Origin: Gymnorhina tibicen
Taxonomy: Eukaryota > Chordata > Aves > Passeriformes > Artamidae
NCBI GenBank assembly: GCA_013399875.1
Contig: VXAZ01007727.1
Coordinates: 1,032,956 to 1,096,955, forward strand
Direction of reading: 5' to 3'
DNA length: 64,000 nt
The notes under the pieces are model-generated. The model was not told where the DNA came from, ran no database searches, and saw only the letters and a program-made list of their open reading frames with translations. The first letter of the stretch is position 1. Each line of letters starts with the position of its first letter. Of the stretch, positions 22,067 through 34,127 are shown one piece after another. A program made the position numbers and the translations under genes.

Positions 22067-25000
22067 GTAGGTTGTTAAATATTTTATGTAGCTATGTCTT
22101 GAAAATCCTTTATAGCTCCACAGTACAAGTGTGAACTCTGAAAAGTTGCCTAAAACTGGTGTGTCCTGTGGGAATCTGTTGGGAAATACAGCTTTTTCCC
22201 CAGTTCCTTCATATTGCACCTGTTCATCCTGTGTGCATTTACTGTGGCAGGGATTATTGTGAAACTTTTATAGCACAGTCGCTATGAAAGAATTAATGAT
22301 CTTGTGTCCATCTTTTGACTTAACTTGGTTAGCTGAAACTTCACACTTTGTGTTGTAGAAGACTCAGTTTTGATACTAAGCTAATGCAGTATATTCCAGT
22401 CTGCTTTTATAAATCAAGCCACTTGTGGGCAAGGTAATGTGAAAACCTTAAGAATGAGGTGATAGGAAAACAGAATTTGTTTTATGTGGTTTTCATATTT
22501 GCTTTCTTGTTGAGAGATTTTATTTTTCAAATTTTTGGCCGTGATCTACAGAGTTGTAAGTGTTTTAAGTACCTCTTCTTGCTCAGTGACTGTGTCTCCA
22601 TGTGTGCAGCCGAGGTGAAGAACTGTGTGTAGCATCTTGTGACAAAAAGAGGGAAATGCCTGTGCAATTAATTCATTTGTGTATTAGGTTATAGTAAGCT
22701 AGTTCAGTTTTTTGGCAAGAAACAATGGGAAGATTTACCCCTATGCACATGCCCCCAGCCAAATCTTGCCTGCACTCTCCATTCCAAAAAGAGTGTGTGG
22801 TTTGTGTGTCCTGAGGCTGGAAATTTTTTCCCCCTAGTATTTGAGTGGCAATGATTAATTTTCAATAAATAGTTTTGGTGGTATTCATTTCTTGGAAGGA
22901 AACATGCTGCAGTATCTTCTCTGTGATGGAATGAAGTTCGGAGGTTCCCAGGGTTGTAATGGCCAAAATGGATGTGTTTGCTTATCAGAGGAAAATGCCG
23001 TGTGGAGCTACTGGTTCATGTCTGTGAAGAGCACAGGAATGTTTGCTCCCACCGTGCAGAGGGTAGTGAACAGACTCTCTCGGACTGTTTGATTGTATGA
23101 CACCTCACTTTAACAGTGGACATCTGCTAATGGGTTTTGTGAAGTACAGGTGGAATCCTTAGCCATTTCAAAATACATTTTTGCATTCCAAGTACTGAGG
23201 CTGGTATTACCATGCAAAAAAATTTAATTAATCTTCCAGTTTACTGGTGCACAAAAGCCTTCCTAAATAACAAACAATACAGTAGCATCCATGTAACATG
23301 ATCCTCTCCTCACTATATTGACAAGGCCTCTGAAGCTTTAATATTTTAATTTTTTTCTCATTTTTTTAAAGATGATTTTTCCAGTAGTGCTTTTGCTGAC
23401 TTCCTTACTTTATTGCTTTCCAGTAAGTCAATATTAGCACACTTCTCCCCGTTTATATTTAGCTTCTCCTTGTTCATAGGCCTCCCTTGAATTACAGGCT
23501 GGAACTAGTTACGGATTAGCTTTAGAACAGGAATACTTAGCTTTTCTTGATTTAATCCCCCTTTAATTCTCCTGAAAGGTCAAAAAACCTATATCCCAGA
23601 CTGCAAATGATATTATCTGCCTATAAACCTATTATATGCCTGCTATCCTGGTGAGAAATGCATCTCTCTGAGGAGAAAAAAAAAAAATCAAATCAACATG
23701 TATTAATATGCAATTTTGAGAAAGGGTTTAAAGACCACTCAAAACAGACTGAGGTTGAAAGACCTAAAGAGGGATGAAAGATACTCTGAAAGTATCTAGA
23801 AAGCTTTTGGCAAAAAAGAAGTTATTTCTATTGTTGTCTTCTGTAAATTGAATTTGAAATTAATGGGAGATTCAGATTAGATGTTGGCAAACTACTTACT
23901 GAAAGGAACAGTGATACTTTGGTGTATCAGAGTGACACAAAATAGAAGCCTTAGGGCCATGGCATTGTTACAGGTGGATTTTTAAGATTCTTGTAACTTT
24001 TGTAACCTTCTGTAGTTCCTAAAGGGCATAATATATTAACTGAGATATTAATAATTTTAGATTAAAATACTAACCTACAGTTTCTTTGGAAAAGCTATAT
24101 GCTCTCTATATGTCAGTGTAGTAATTAAGTCTAAGCTCATAGTTTCAGTGTTACTTTTTTTCTGTTAACCTTTCAAACTGTGGAGGATAGCTGGAAAGCT
24201 ACATGAGGAAGGTGTTTTAGTTCAAGATCCGTATTATTTATGCAAAACATCTGCTGTGCTGAGATTCTTTTTAAATCGAACGGTTTCAGTGAAATTGTAG
24301 TGTCTCTTAGATGGTATCTAAACCCATGTTTCTGTACCATATGATGCTTTTGCAAAGAACTCCATTGTTTTTCCTTCTGCAACTGAAGTTATCCAAGCCT
24401 CACAGACATAAAGCAGTAAGTAGCCACAGTACCAGCTTCTGTGTGTAAGTTAAATAAAATGCAGCCTGTTGAATATGGAATAGGAGATAGGTTTTTTGGA
24501 GGTAAATCTGTGCAAGTTCTTTTTATACTTAATGCCTCTTGATTACCCCAAATATTAATGGTTAACTCCCTCCTATCTGTTGCAAGCCCTGGGTTAGGAA
24601 GGAAGGAAGAGACCCTCCGGAGGCTTTCTCTCTGAATTTAGAAATTTCATTAACTGTCTCCTGTAATAAATAGTTTAAAATACAGCAAGTCATATCCAAA
24701 TTAAAGCCACAGGAAGATACTTACAGGTTGAATGTTTGCATTGACTTCTGCAAAGAACTAAACATGCTTGAAGTAAAGGAAATGGTCTGGCAAATTCTGG
24801 GGCTGTGGAAGGGTTCCAGGCAAATGCCATTTGGATGCAAACATATTGGCAAAAAAAAAGTGTGTTCTTCAATATGTGAGGAGGAAATGAGACATAAATT
24901 GATATAAGTGGTGATCTTATGTAGCTAAATATCAGGATATCGTTGAGGAACACTGCTGCAAAAGGATCCCTTTTTCTCCTAGACTTTTAGCAGAAAAACT

Positions 25001-27442
25001 GAATGTTGCTTACTTTCCAAAAATATTTTTACATATAGTTTGTGTCATTGCTCATTGTCAAGAGAACCACATCAAAACAGCCTCTTTGAAACCATTCAAG
25101 ACTAGAGTGAGGATCTGAGATGCATTGTGAGAAAGGACTTGAAAAAAGGAGCTGATGTGCAATTTTACTAAAATAGATGTCAATTATCTACCTCTGTAAA
25201 TGTCTTTTCCTTTCAGAATGGTTTCCTAAAACTTCCTTACTACTGATTGCATTGCAGACAGGTATTAGTTTAACTTGATGTTTTGCTTAAGGTGTCCTGT
25301 TATGCCATTTCCTTCACACTTTTTTTTTAAGGATTCAGGTAAGACTTGTATGAAAATCTTATTTTTACTCCTATATACTCCTTTGCTCTTTGTTATTACA
25401 CTAAGAATGTAAACAGGCTCTCCTTGAGGCATGTACTTACTGCATTAATCTGTGCTGACTGGCCTTTTTAACAAATTAAATGTCCCTGGATGTCACTTCA
25501 TCCTGATGCCAAAAGTGCTTCAAGCACTTGGAAGCCAGATAACTACAATTAGCCAACATCTGAATAAGTCATCAGAACGGAGCTCGGAGGGCATGTGGTG
25601 TGTCTGTGTCTAGGGGAGGGGAGAGAGGGGAGAGAAAGGTTGTTTAGTCCCTCTGGTAATCCCAAATACTGAAATAAGCAGTAAAAGCCTGAGTAAGGTT
25701 TGGAAAATAATTTTTTCAATATTTATAATATCAACTAAGCAGTAAAGACTACATTTCCTCTGCATTTTTAATAAGGAAAACTGTGTTGCTGTTTGTCATA
25801 TGCAGTAACTATCTGAAGTAGGTACCAGAGTGGTATTTTGGGAGTGGGTGTGATGGGGATGTCTCTGTGTACCTCATACACCTTAAGCAGCAGTTCATCT
25901 CTACTGACCTCAGGTATTCATTCACTTCCTACCTGTTAATAAATCTTACTGTCCAGTTGTAAGATAAGCAGGCATGTACTAATATGCTTGTGAGCGAGTT
26001 TTTACTAGGAGGAAGATCAAGGGGAAACCATTATGTCAGGGGAAAAAAGGATTCTCCTTATTTTTATCTGATAGGGAAGAGGAGGATGATGACTTGCAGA
26101 ACACAAGAAGAGGTGATATTTCTTTTTATCTTTGAAAAATATTCTTGGTATCAGTACAAAAGTATGGTACTGAGAACAGAAACAATCTTCAGGAAAAAGG
26201 GAGATGTTCAGTTCTATTCAATTAGATATTTCTGGTAATAGGTCTGTACTATTGCATCTAAGTTTGCAATTAGAGAGTCGCTACAGTTATAGCAACTAGA
26301 TGTCTCCCTTTAAACTGTATTTGAGTGCTGGAATAATTTCTGAAACTCACAAATTTGGGGAAGAAACTCTGAATTTTTAAAGAGAATATCTTTTCCATAT
26401 GACAAAACAAATGTGAATTAAAATCTTCCTCTGATAAAGGGAGAGAAGAGTTGGTGACTAACATAGGTAAACAACTCTTTATGTCCCTTTTCTACTAACC
26501 CCTGATGCTGAAATTTAGTTACTGAGCCTCACATTGCTCAAGAAGAGGTTTCCTCTACAGGAAGCCATCTACCTGTGTGCAGTGAGTTGCCTCAGCTGGG
26601 AATGCTGGTTTAGCAGGCACAGGTTCCTCAGCTTCCTTGGTAGAATGTGCAGGGCCAGCTGAGGGAAGGTGCATGGAGGGGATGGTCTCCTGGTTGCTTT
26701 AAGAGGCAGAGGTGTTTTCAGGGAGTGACTTACAGCTGAGTTTTTTAACAAATTTGTAAGAGTTTGGAATGCTTGTCCTGCTGTACCTCCCTGTCCCAGT
26801 ACTGAATGTGTGTGGAACTGAAAAATATTCCGTTTTAAATACTCTGTATTTGCTTTGCTTGTTGCAGGACTGGTTTTTACTGGAGCCTCTGCATGACTCG
26901 ATTTATAGGATGAAATAGACATTTTCATATTGAATCTCCCCTTTCCTAGTGAAATACACCTTTCTTCCCTCAGGCTTCTGACTTAACAACCGTGTTTCAG
27001 TATTTTTGTGTCACAGCAATATCTTTATCCAGCTTTTTAATCTGGAGATAGCAAAATATTTTCTTCCAGATTCATAATTTCTTGGCCTTGACCTTGAATA
27101 TGATTGTTTAACTTAATGAGCTGTCCCTTTTTTTCTCAAGTTCAAAATTACACATCAAGGTAGAAGAGCTCTGTATTGATACTGGGAACTGAATATATTA
27201 TCAGTGAATTACGCTCATACAAGTGTGTAAGTATAGATAGGGACTGATCTCTGCCTTCCCACACAAACAGCTCGTTAATGCGCAATCAGTCACTGCAGTT
27301 GCCTTGAACTTGGTGCTTAATGAACAGGTGGGGAAAAAGGATGGATTCTAATCTGGAACAGATCTGACATCAGGCAATTTCACTGATTGCTAATCCATTT
27401 CATTTGGCAACTTAATTTATCACACAGAATTTTCATCTTGTA

Positions 27443-27471
27443 ACTTCTGAAGTAGAAATTACTTCAGAAGT
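27443..27471. repeat. Perfect 12-bp inverted repeat, 5-nt loop
   Basis: The left arm ACTTCTGAAGTA (27443-27454), loop GAAAT and right arm TACTTCAGAAGT (27460-27471) form a perfect hairpin. Each arm is itself near-palindromic (CTTCTGAAG / CTTCAGAAG), and CTTCNGAAG resembles paired heat-shock- or STAT-type half-sites. No flanking long stem typical of a microRNA precursor is visible. Confidence 0.6.
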
Positions 27472-29212
27472 GGCCTGTCTGAATATTGTGAAGGTATTTG
27501 AATCAGTCACTGAGCCTGATCTGGTATTGTGTATATACTTATTCTCCCCCTTTTTATTTTACAGGGACCAGTAATTCTTACTCTGGAGCTCATTTGAAAT
27601 TATTCTTCAATAATTTGCTATGAAAATAAGTCCCTTAACTCAAATGTTCCTGCTATTGAATATGGAAGCAACAAAATGTAAAATCTGCCCTTAAGTTGCT
27701 TATAGCATTTTGATATGGGATTTTTGCATTTATTAGTATTGATTTTTGTGGGGTTTTTGTTCTTTTTTTTTTTTTCCAGTTGAGCTAAACATAACTGGTT
27801 GATTATACTGGGAGCTTCTTAGTGAGTTTGCTGTCCTTTAGAATGTTTTGTAAACATACTTTACAAGTTTTATCTCCAGTGTACAGGTAGGGAAATGGAA
27901 AACTTGTATTGAAATCTCTTGTATGAAATCATCTGGCATCTGCCTATGTAACTTACACTGTTGTAATTTCCTCTAGGAATAGAACCAATATTGCTAACAA
28001 ATTGTTGTTTATTTGGTTTTCATCTTTACTGTGAGCAGACTGTGGTGTTAATCAAAGGTTTGTCAAGTTAATTTACAGTTGGTACAATTAAACTTGTGTG
28101 TAAAACCCCAGACTAATTTATATGTAGTCCTCACTTATTCATCAGGAAAGTCAATGTTAATAGTTGAGGGAATCGGTCATTCTCAGTTGTGACATCTGGA
28201 GTGAGTTTATTTCTGCTTTCTGTGGAAAATGCTTTAAGCCTGGCTGGTGAGCAGTAGATGTGGTTAAACTTGCCTTCTGCTTTTGGTCTCATTTCATTTC
28301 AATGCTGTTCTTCCCTGTAGTGTAATACTCATTTGGATGAAAAGTCTGTGTATAGTGACAGTGATCAAGAGAATGAAATGGAAGGCAAGTACTGCTGGAG
28401 GTGTGGTTTAATTTAGGTGGAGAACTGTAGCTGCTGCCTCAGTCAAACACCATTTGCTGTAACTGTGTGGCCAAGGCTTGCAACTGAGGAGGCTCACTCA
28501 GAATTGCACTGCAGAAAGGGTGCTTGCAAGGCACTTTGAAAATATCTCAGGTATAATTAGTATAACTCAAAACTTAAGCATTAAAAAAAGAAATGTTTGG
28601 CTGTGCTGCGGATGCATGTCAGGGGTGAACTTTGATTCTTGTTTTGGGGTGCTTTGGGAAGGGGAAATGAATTGTCGTGAAATGTTTTCATTCCAGTATT
28701 CCACCAGTGTGCTCACAGCCATCTCGTGTAGCTAATGGAGATGGCTTCTGGGGGGAAATGTGCCTCAGACACCTGGATGTTATCCTCATTCTTGGAAATG
28801 TTGCCAGCGAGCCGAGAGTCTTGGGTGGTGGAATGGAGCCTAAAACCTCGCATGCCTCAAGGAGAGCTTTGCCACTCAACCTTCCATATGGCCAGGCACT
28901 GCAAACAGATAGGCACTTCATGTTAATGATAATCAAGTGATGATTTCACGCAGTGGGCTGTGAGTGTTCAGTGACTTACTGAGAAGCCATAAAAAAACTA
29001 GTAGAGAAGGAAATGTACTTTCTACTGGAACAATGCACTTAAAAGGCTCCTTAAACTAACAGATTGTGGGCTGAAGCACCAGACACAGATGTCGAGGTTC
29101 AGAGCTATGCTTTTTGACTTTCCATGTTCTTCTGTGCTCCCATAGAAGTCTGCGTGGAATGAGATGAGCATGCATGATCCTTAAGTATCTGGTACTTAAT
29201 TATCTAAAACTG

Positions 29213-29388
29213 TTTGCCCAGACAAGCTGTGGATGCCTCATTCTTGGAAATGTTCAAGGTCTGGTTGGAGGGAAGTTGAGCAACCTGGATTAGTGAAAGA
29301 TGTTCCTGCCTATGGTGAGGAGGGGTTGAACTAGATGATCTTTGATGGTTACTTCCAAAACAGGCCATTTTGTGATTCTAGGATATAT
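29213..29388 (+). repeat. CR1 LINE 3' end, sense orientation
   Basis: TGCCCAGACAAGCTGTGGAT, GTTCAAGGTCTGGTTGGA, GAGCAACCTGGATTAGTG, ACTAGATGATCTTTGATGG and CCATTTTGTGATTCTAGGA appear in the canonical order of the CR1 3' UTR. The terminal ATTCTATG repeat is eroded. It is a short 5'-truncated copy of moderate age. Confidence 0.85.
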
Positions 29389-32300
29389 ACCCTGACACAA
29401 AGTTAATGGCCAACTCTCTCCTCTGACAGGATGCAGCATACTCTGTTTCTCTTCTGAAAATCTAATATAAAATGGGCAACGTAGATGTTTTAGTAGCCTA
29501 ATCTAACCTGATGGTCTATGGTAGCTGGATTTATTTGCATTGATGCTTTCAGGGCAGTATTTGTTTTACCTAGACCAGTGTATTCGCCTTGTTTCTTTGT
29601 GCATCAGATGTTGAACCCATTAATTATCTCTGAGCCCAATGTGATTATTAATCCTTCATGCCATGGTTACCCTGGATCTTTTTGGCGTGTGCTCTTTCTA
29701 GAGAAAACTAGCAGTATGCAAGCAAAACACTTGCAAAGTTGGATTTCTTCTAAAGTCTGTGACTTCCCTCAGTTGGGAAGAATGAGGTGGTGTGGGATGC
29801 TGTGAATCCTTTCTGACAGCAGGTGGCAATAGTGCCCCTGTTATCGCGAAACCACTTTTTGGCTTGCGTACCTTAATTTTCCTGGACATAAAATCGGTAA
29901 TGACTTAAGCAGAGGAAACGAAATGCATGTATTCGAGGAGTGCTTGTTGGATAGGCCATCGATACAGCTCGTGCTTATTAAATGCCGACTCCATTTCATT
30001 ACGTGTGTTCAGTGTGTGTTTGAAATAGAACAGGAGACAGGCGTGGTTTGGAAGAACTGTAAGCATCTGTTTTACTTCATAGAGGAAAATATTTTGGAGG
30101 GACCTTGCTATCAGCCTCTCTTATCATACATTTGACAGTGCAGCTGTCATCTTGAGTGCGCTGATGGAGCAGAGTGGTGTAAGAAACTACTCAAGGTCGT
30201 CTTGAACAATTATGCTTCGTTTCATAATATTAAATCCACTTTTAATCAGGACTTGTGGGGGATTATCTAAAGGATTGTGGGTTTTTTTAAGCCGATAGCT
30301 GCAACAGTGTGTTCTCAGTCAAGATAGGCATGCAACATTATGGTTTTTTCAAGCTTTTGCATTTTAAAAAACCCAAACCAGTCACGTAATTTCCAAATGT
30401 TGGGACACAAAAGAGAAGGCTTCTTTGAGGCCTCCTCTCTCTCTCCTTACAAAATATTGGCAGTGAGAGGTCAGCTGGTAGACTGAGATTATCCCTGTGG
30501 TGTTAATATTGCCCCCCACGCTCCTCTGTCCAGATGTATGTTTGCTCTTTCTTCCCATTCTGTTTCTAACCATGAACACATTGGGTTGTTCTGGGTTTGC
30601 ATGGATATTGTCTCAACACTATCTCAGTCACTGTAAGTAGTATAGTAAGGTCAGCATGGGAATTAGCATTTCTGTGTGTAACGTAATCTCGTTAAATATA
30701 TGCAGTTAAGTACTGAATAGGGGAAGGTCTACTTTGATTGGAACAAGTAAGGTTTAGGTTTATCTTATCTAATTTGCTAGATGCAGAAAATGGGGTAGAA
30801 AAGAAGTAGTCAGAGTCGATGTCCAAAACTGTTGTGCAGAGGGCTGACCCTGTCTGTCTCCCCTGCCTTCTCCTCAGGCAGGAGGAATTGCTTTTGCTTA
30901 ATTCTCTTAGCTGCTGAGTAGAAGACCAATGCTGAGTCTTCCACCCTTTGCTAGGATTTTGGGTTTGCCTAGTGCTTTGCCATTTGGTGCAGGTCTTGGA
31001 AATGTTAGTCCCTTGAAATACAGTTTCTATTACTTGCTAAATAAATAATTATGGACCGTGAAATGCAGTTTAGGTTTTGTTTTGACCTATGGCTGTTAGC
31101 AACTGACTTTTTTGAGAAAAGAAAAACATTTCTGTTTGCAAAACCACAAGTTGCTTTCTTTAGGAATTCAGAATGCCTCTCACTTAGAAATTGGTATTAA
31201 GGGTGCAGCTTGGCTTTAAAAATCTGGGATCCAAACTCCTTTGTGTGACCTGCTGTCACAGTCATAAAAATTAGTAATGGCAGCTAAAGATACATGAAAG
31301 GTCGGTGGAAGCTTGTGAAAGCGGTATTTGCTTGTTAACCCAAGCACAAAGGCAAGTGTGTTTGCATAGTGTGCAAGGAGTAGTCACTTGCATGTTAATA
31401 TACCGTTGTTCAGAGTTGTTTGGATGTGTTTGGGAATTGTTTTAATTACAGTATTGAAGGTGCTGCAAGGCCCTGTGCTTTCCTCACAGCAGTGGGGTGA
31501 TGAGCTACTGCTGCTCCCAGACTTCCTCCCTTCACTCTGAGGTGACAGGAACATTCAAAGTTCGTTTTAGTATCTGCTGCCTGGATTGTCACTTGCACAA
31601 TGTGTTTGAATGGCCAAGAGGGGACGTGGGTGGTCCTGTTCCTTCTGCCCTTGGGGTACCCTGTCCCTAACACTTTCCTCCTGGCTGCAGAGGAGCTCTT
31701 TGCAGCTCTGCAGCTTCTCGCCTGAGCTGTGCCTGAGGGCCGGCAGTCTCATGAAGAAAAGATGTCTTGGCTCTTGTAGGAGCGATGTTGTAATGGTCCT
31801 TGTTCTCAGATGGCTTCACCAGTGCAGCCTTGAAGCCTGGGGCTTTCATTGTCTATTGTGTCTGAGTAGTTGAAACTTGTGGGAAAAACACTGATTTGGA
31901 GAACTTTTTAGGATTATTGCTCCTTCTCTCTTATCACTTGCATGTCTGTGCCGCAGTAACTTTAATCTGGTGTGCAACATGAATCACTTAAATATCTCTC
32001 TGTAGCACCTTCATTTTATGCTTGAAAGCTGGTTTCTGTCGAGTAATAAATAGAAATAGTTAATATCTGGCATGCCTAGTTGTGGGCTGCCTCAAAAAGA
32101 TGGTTCTGTCAGCTATATTTGATTTGTATTTAGAATGTTTTGCATTGCAAATCCATGTTAGAAATGCTTTTTAAATTTAAAGTGTGAACCATATTGCTTT
32201 TTCAAGGGAACTGTACTCGTGTGTCATGTGAAATAACTTTTTATGTAAGAAAGGTGGTATTGCTTTCAACTCTATCAAACCAGGTTATAGAGGAATGTAA

Positions 32301-32582
32301 GTCTTCCCTGTGACTTGATATGCCAGATAATGGTAACTGGCAACCCATTCCCTTTACATTTCTAAGAATTTGTGGTGTACAGGCTTTCAGAGGAACTCTC
32401 TTTTCTCATTCTGCCAGTTTCAGTCCACTTTGAAGGGGTTATGTTGAGCAGTGTGGTCCAGGTTACTTGACTTGTTCTGAATTTCTACAAATTGAGTCAT
32501 GATATTACTCTTTCTGAAATTAAAATCCAATTTTAGAATGATTTTTGGAATAGTCAATCAGTGAAGAATGGTACATTTTACC

Positions 32583-33118
32583 TGCAGAGGTCACCGAACC
32601 AGGGAAGCTGACAGAGAGAAAAAGCTGAGAGAATTTATTAATGGCAACCTATTTCTAAGGTTTTGAAACAATTTTCATTTTAGGTTGTCCATTACCTTAA
32701 AAAATAAAACAACTAAATCAACCTTGGGGGAAGGGTAGACCAGGGCAAATACTTACTTCTTGGTTTTCTTTGATTCCTTGGATGAAGGCATCTCTGAGTG
32801 CTGGAGGCCAGACGATTTTTGCGATGTCACAGCGGAGTTTTGCCAACCAGCAGTTCTAGCCTTGGCCATGGTTCAACTAATTATAGTTCCCCCCACCACT
32901 AGATAACAAACGGGAGCTGAGTGATCAGTATTAGGGCTGTTTCACCACAAAGAGTGATTTCTCTATCTTCTCCCTTGCTTCTGATATAAAAGAACCTGCT
33001 TAGGAGGCCCAAACTTGGAGTTTTGGCAGGGCTTACAGCCCAAAGGCTTTTTAGGTCAGGAGTTTACAGCTTCAGAGGCTGCAACTCTAGTTCAGACTAG
33101 TCCCCACCACCAGTGATA
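32583..33118 (-). repeat. Degenerate duplicated block, possible old ERV or transposon remnant
   Basis: Two segments about 180-210 bp apart share an ordered set of similar words: GGAGGCC, GGAGTTTTG(C/G)CA and a CCCC-ACCAC(T/C)AG block. They are found near 32801-32907 and 33005-33118. This suggests a diverged internal duplication. On the minus strand an AATAAA lies at 32634-32639 near a U5-like end, so an old minus-oriented LTR is one reading, but I could not find target duplications. It also contains the 38-codon minus ORF listed next. Confidence 0.3.
32753..32869 (-). CDS. Candidate 38-residue microprotein or chance ORF
   Basis: The ATG (complement of 32867-32869) is in a near-ideal context, AACCATGG. 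The frame runs 38 codons to TAA at 32753-32755. The peptide starts MAKARTAGWQNSAVTSQKSS and ends SKESKKTKK: Ser/Lys-rich, with no signal or membrane segment. An AATAAA lies 114-119 bp downstream (32634-32639). GTAAGT overlaps the stop codon and could act as a donor, so this could also be the first exon of something longer. I recognise no family. It may be a chance frame in a mobile-element remnant. Confidence 0.2.
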   Translation of the reverse strand: MAKARTAGWQNSAVTSQKSSGLQHSEMPSSKESKKTKK

Positions 33119-34065
33119 GATGAGATTAAAACAGAAGCTGTTTCTTAAATTTGAAGTGAATCCTGTGACAGACAGGCCAAAGGGGTGTTTTCAGGTGAGA
33201 GTACTTATCTCTATAGCTCTTATCAAAGACCCAGGAAAAGGTTTTGGGCTCCCTACTTCTTTCTTAGTGCCCATGTCCCAGGGGCTGAGTTACATGTGGC
33301 TTCTCCTGTTCTGTCATGCTGGCATTGTCAGACTGAAACCAGGATTTGAGTCAGAAAGTACAGCTTAGCAGTATCTCTGCTGCCTTCCTCTCCAGTACTG
33401 TCCTCTAGTGCTAGCACCCAGCAGAGCAGCTTGTGTTGACTGCAGCCTCCCCTTCTGCCCTTTCTGCCCTTATCCTTGGGGAGAAGGATGTGAGATGGGA
33501 AGCATGCATGGTGTTGCCTCTCTCCTTAGAAAAGCTCCTCTGAGCTGTAACTGGATGTAGCCTTGTGACTACAAATCTGTGTCTCAAATCACAACCTCTT
33601 GCCTGTGCTTTCAGCAGCCAGGGAAGCTGTGCTCATGTATTTAAAATTTTTTATTTGGGCCACTGCTAATCATTCAGGAAAGCCAGGTTTTGTTCTTCTT
33701 GGCGGCCTCTTTTTGAGAGCCAGGGCTGTTCTGCTTTGCCTGAGGGTGAGTGAGATGGATGGCACTTTGGTGTTTCTGTTATAGACACCGTGCCTCAGGA
33801 GTTTCCCTGGAGCGCTGCTGGAGTCACTTCATATTTCATAATTCCTTGCTGACAATTAAGTCAATTTGCTGGTGCAGGCATGATGGAGCTAAGCTAGGAC
33901 ACGTTTCTTTTTTAGCCAAGATACAGAGTGAAAAGCTCACTCTTTTGCTTTGATTAAATTGAAAACTGAAGTAGATTGTTACCTCTCCCCGGCTTGGAAC
34001 GTGAATCCGATTTATCATCGGCATTGTCATCCTCTCTGGACTTCTTCCTCATGAATTTATTTTCC

Positions 34066-34127
34066 TTTTTTTTTTTGGGGGGGGGGGGGGGTTTGTTTGT
34101 TTGTTTTTGTTTTGTTTTGTTTTGTTT
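34066..34127. repeat. Composite T11-G15-(TTTG)n-(TTTTG)n tract
   Basis: Eleven T are followed by fifteen G (34077-34091), then several TTTG units and then TTTTG units. The G run can form a G-quadruplex, and tract length is prone to sequencing error. Confidence 0.9.

Noticed and set aside
27770..27785. Poly-T followed by CCAG, resembling an intron acceptor for an extra MACROD2 exon
   Set aside because: The sequence after it (TTGAGCTAAAC) has stops and no macrodomain similarity.
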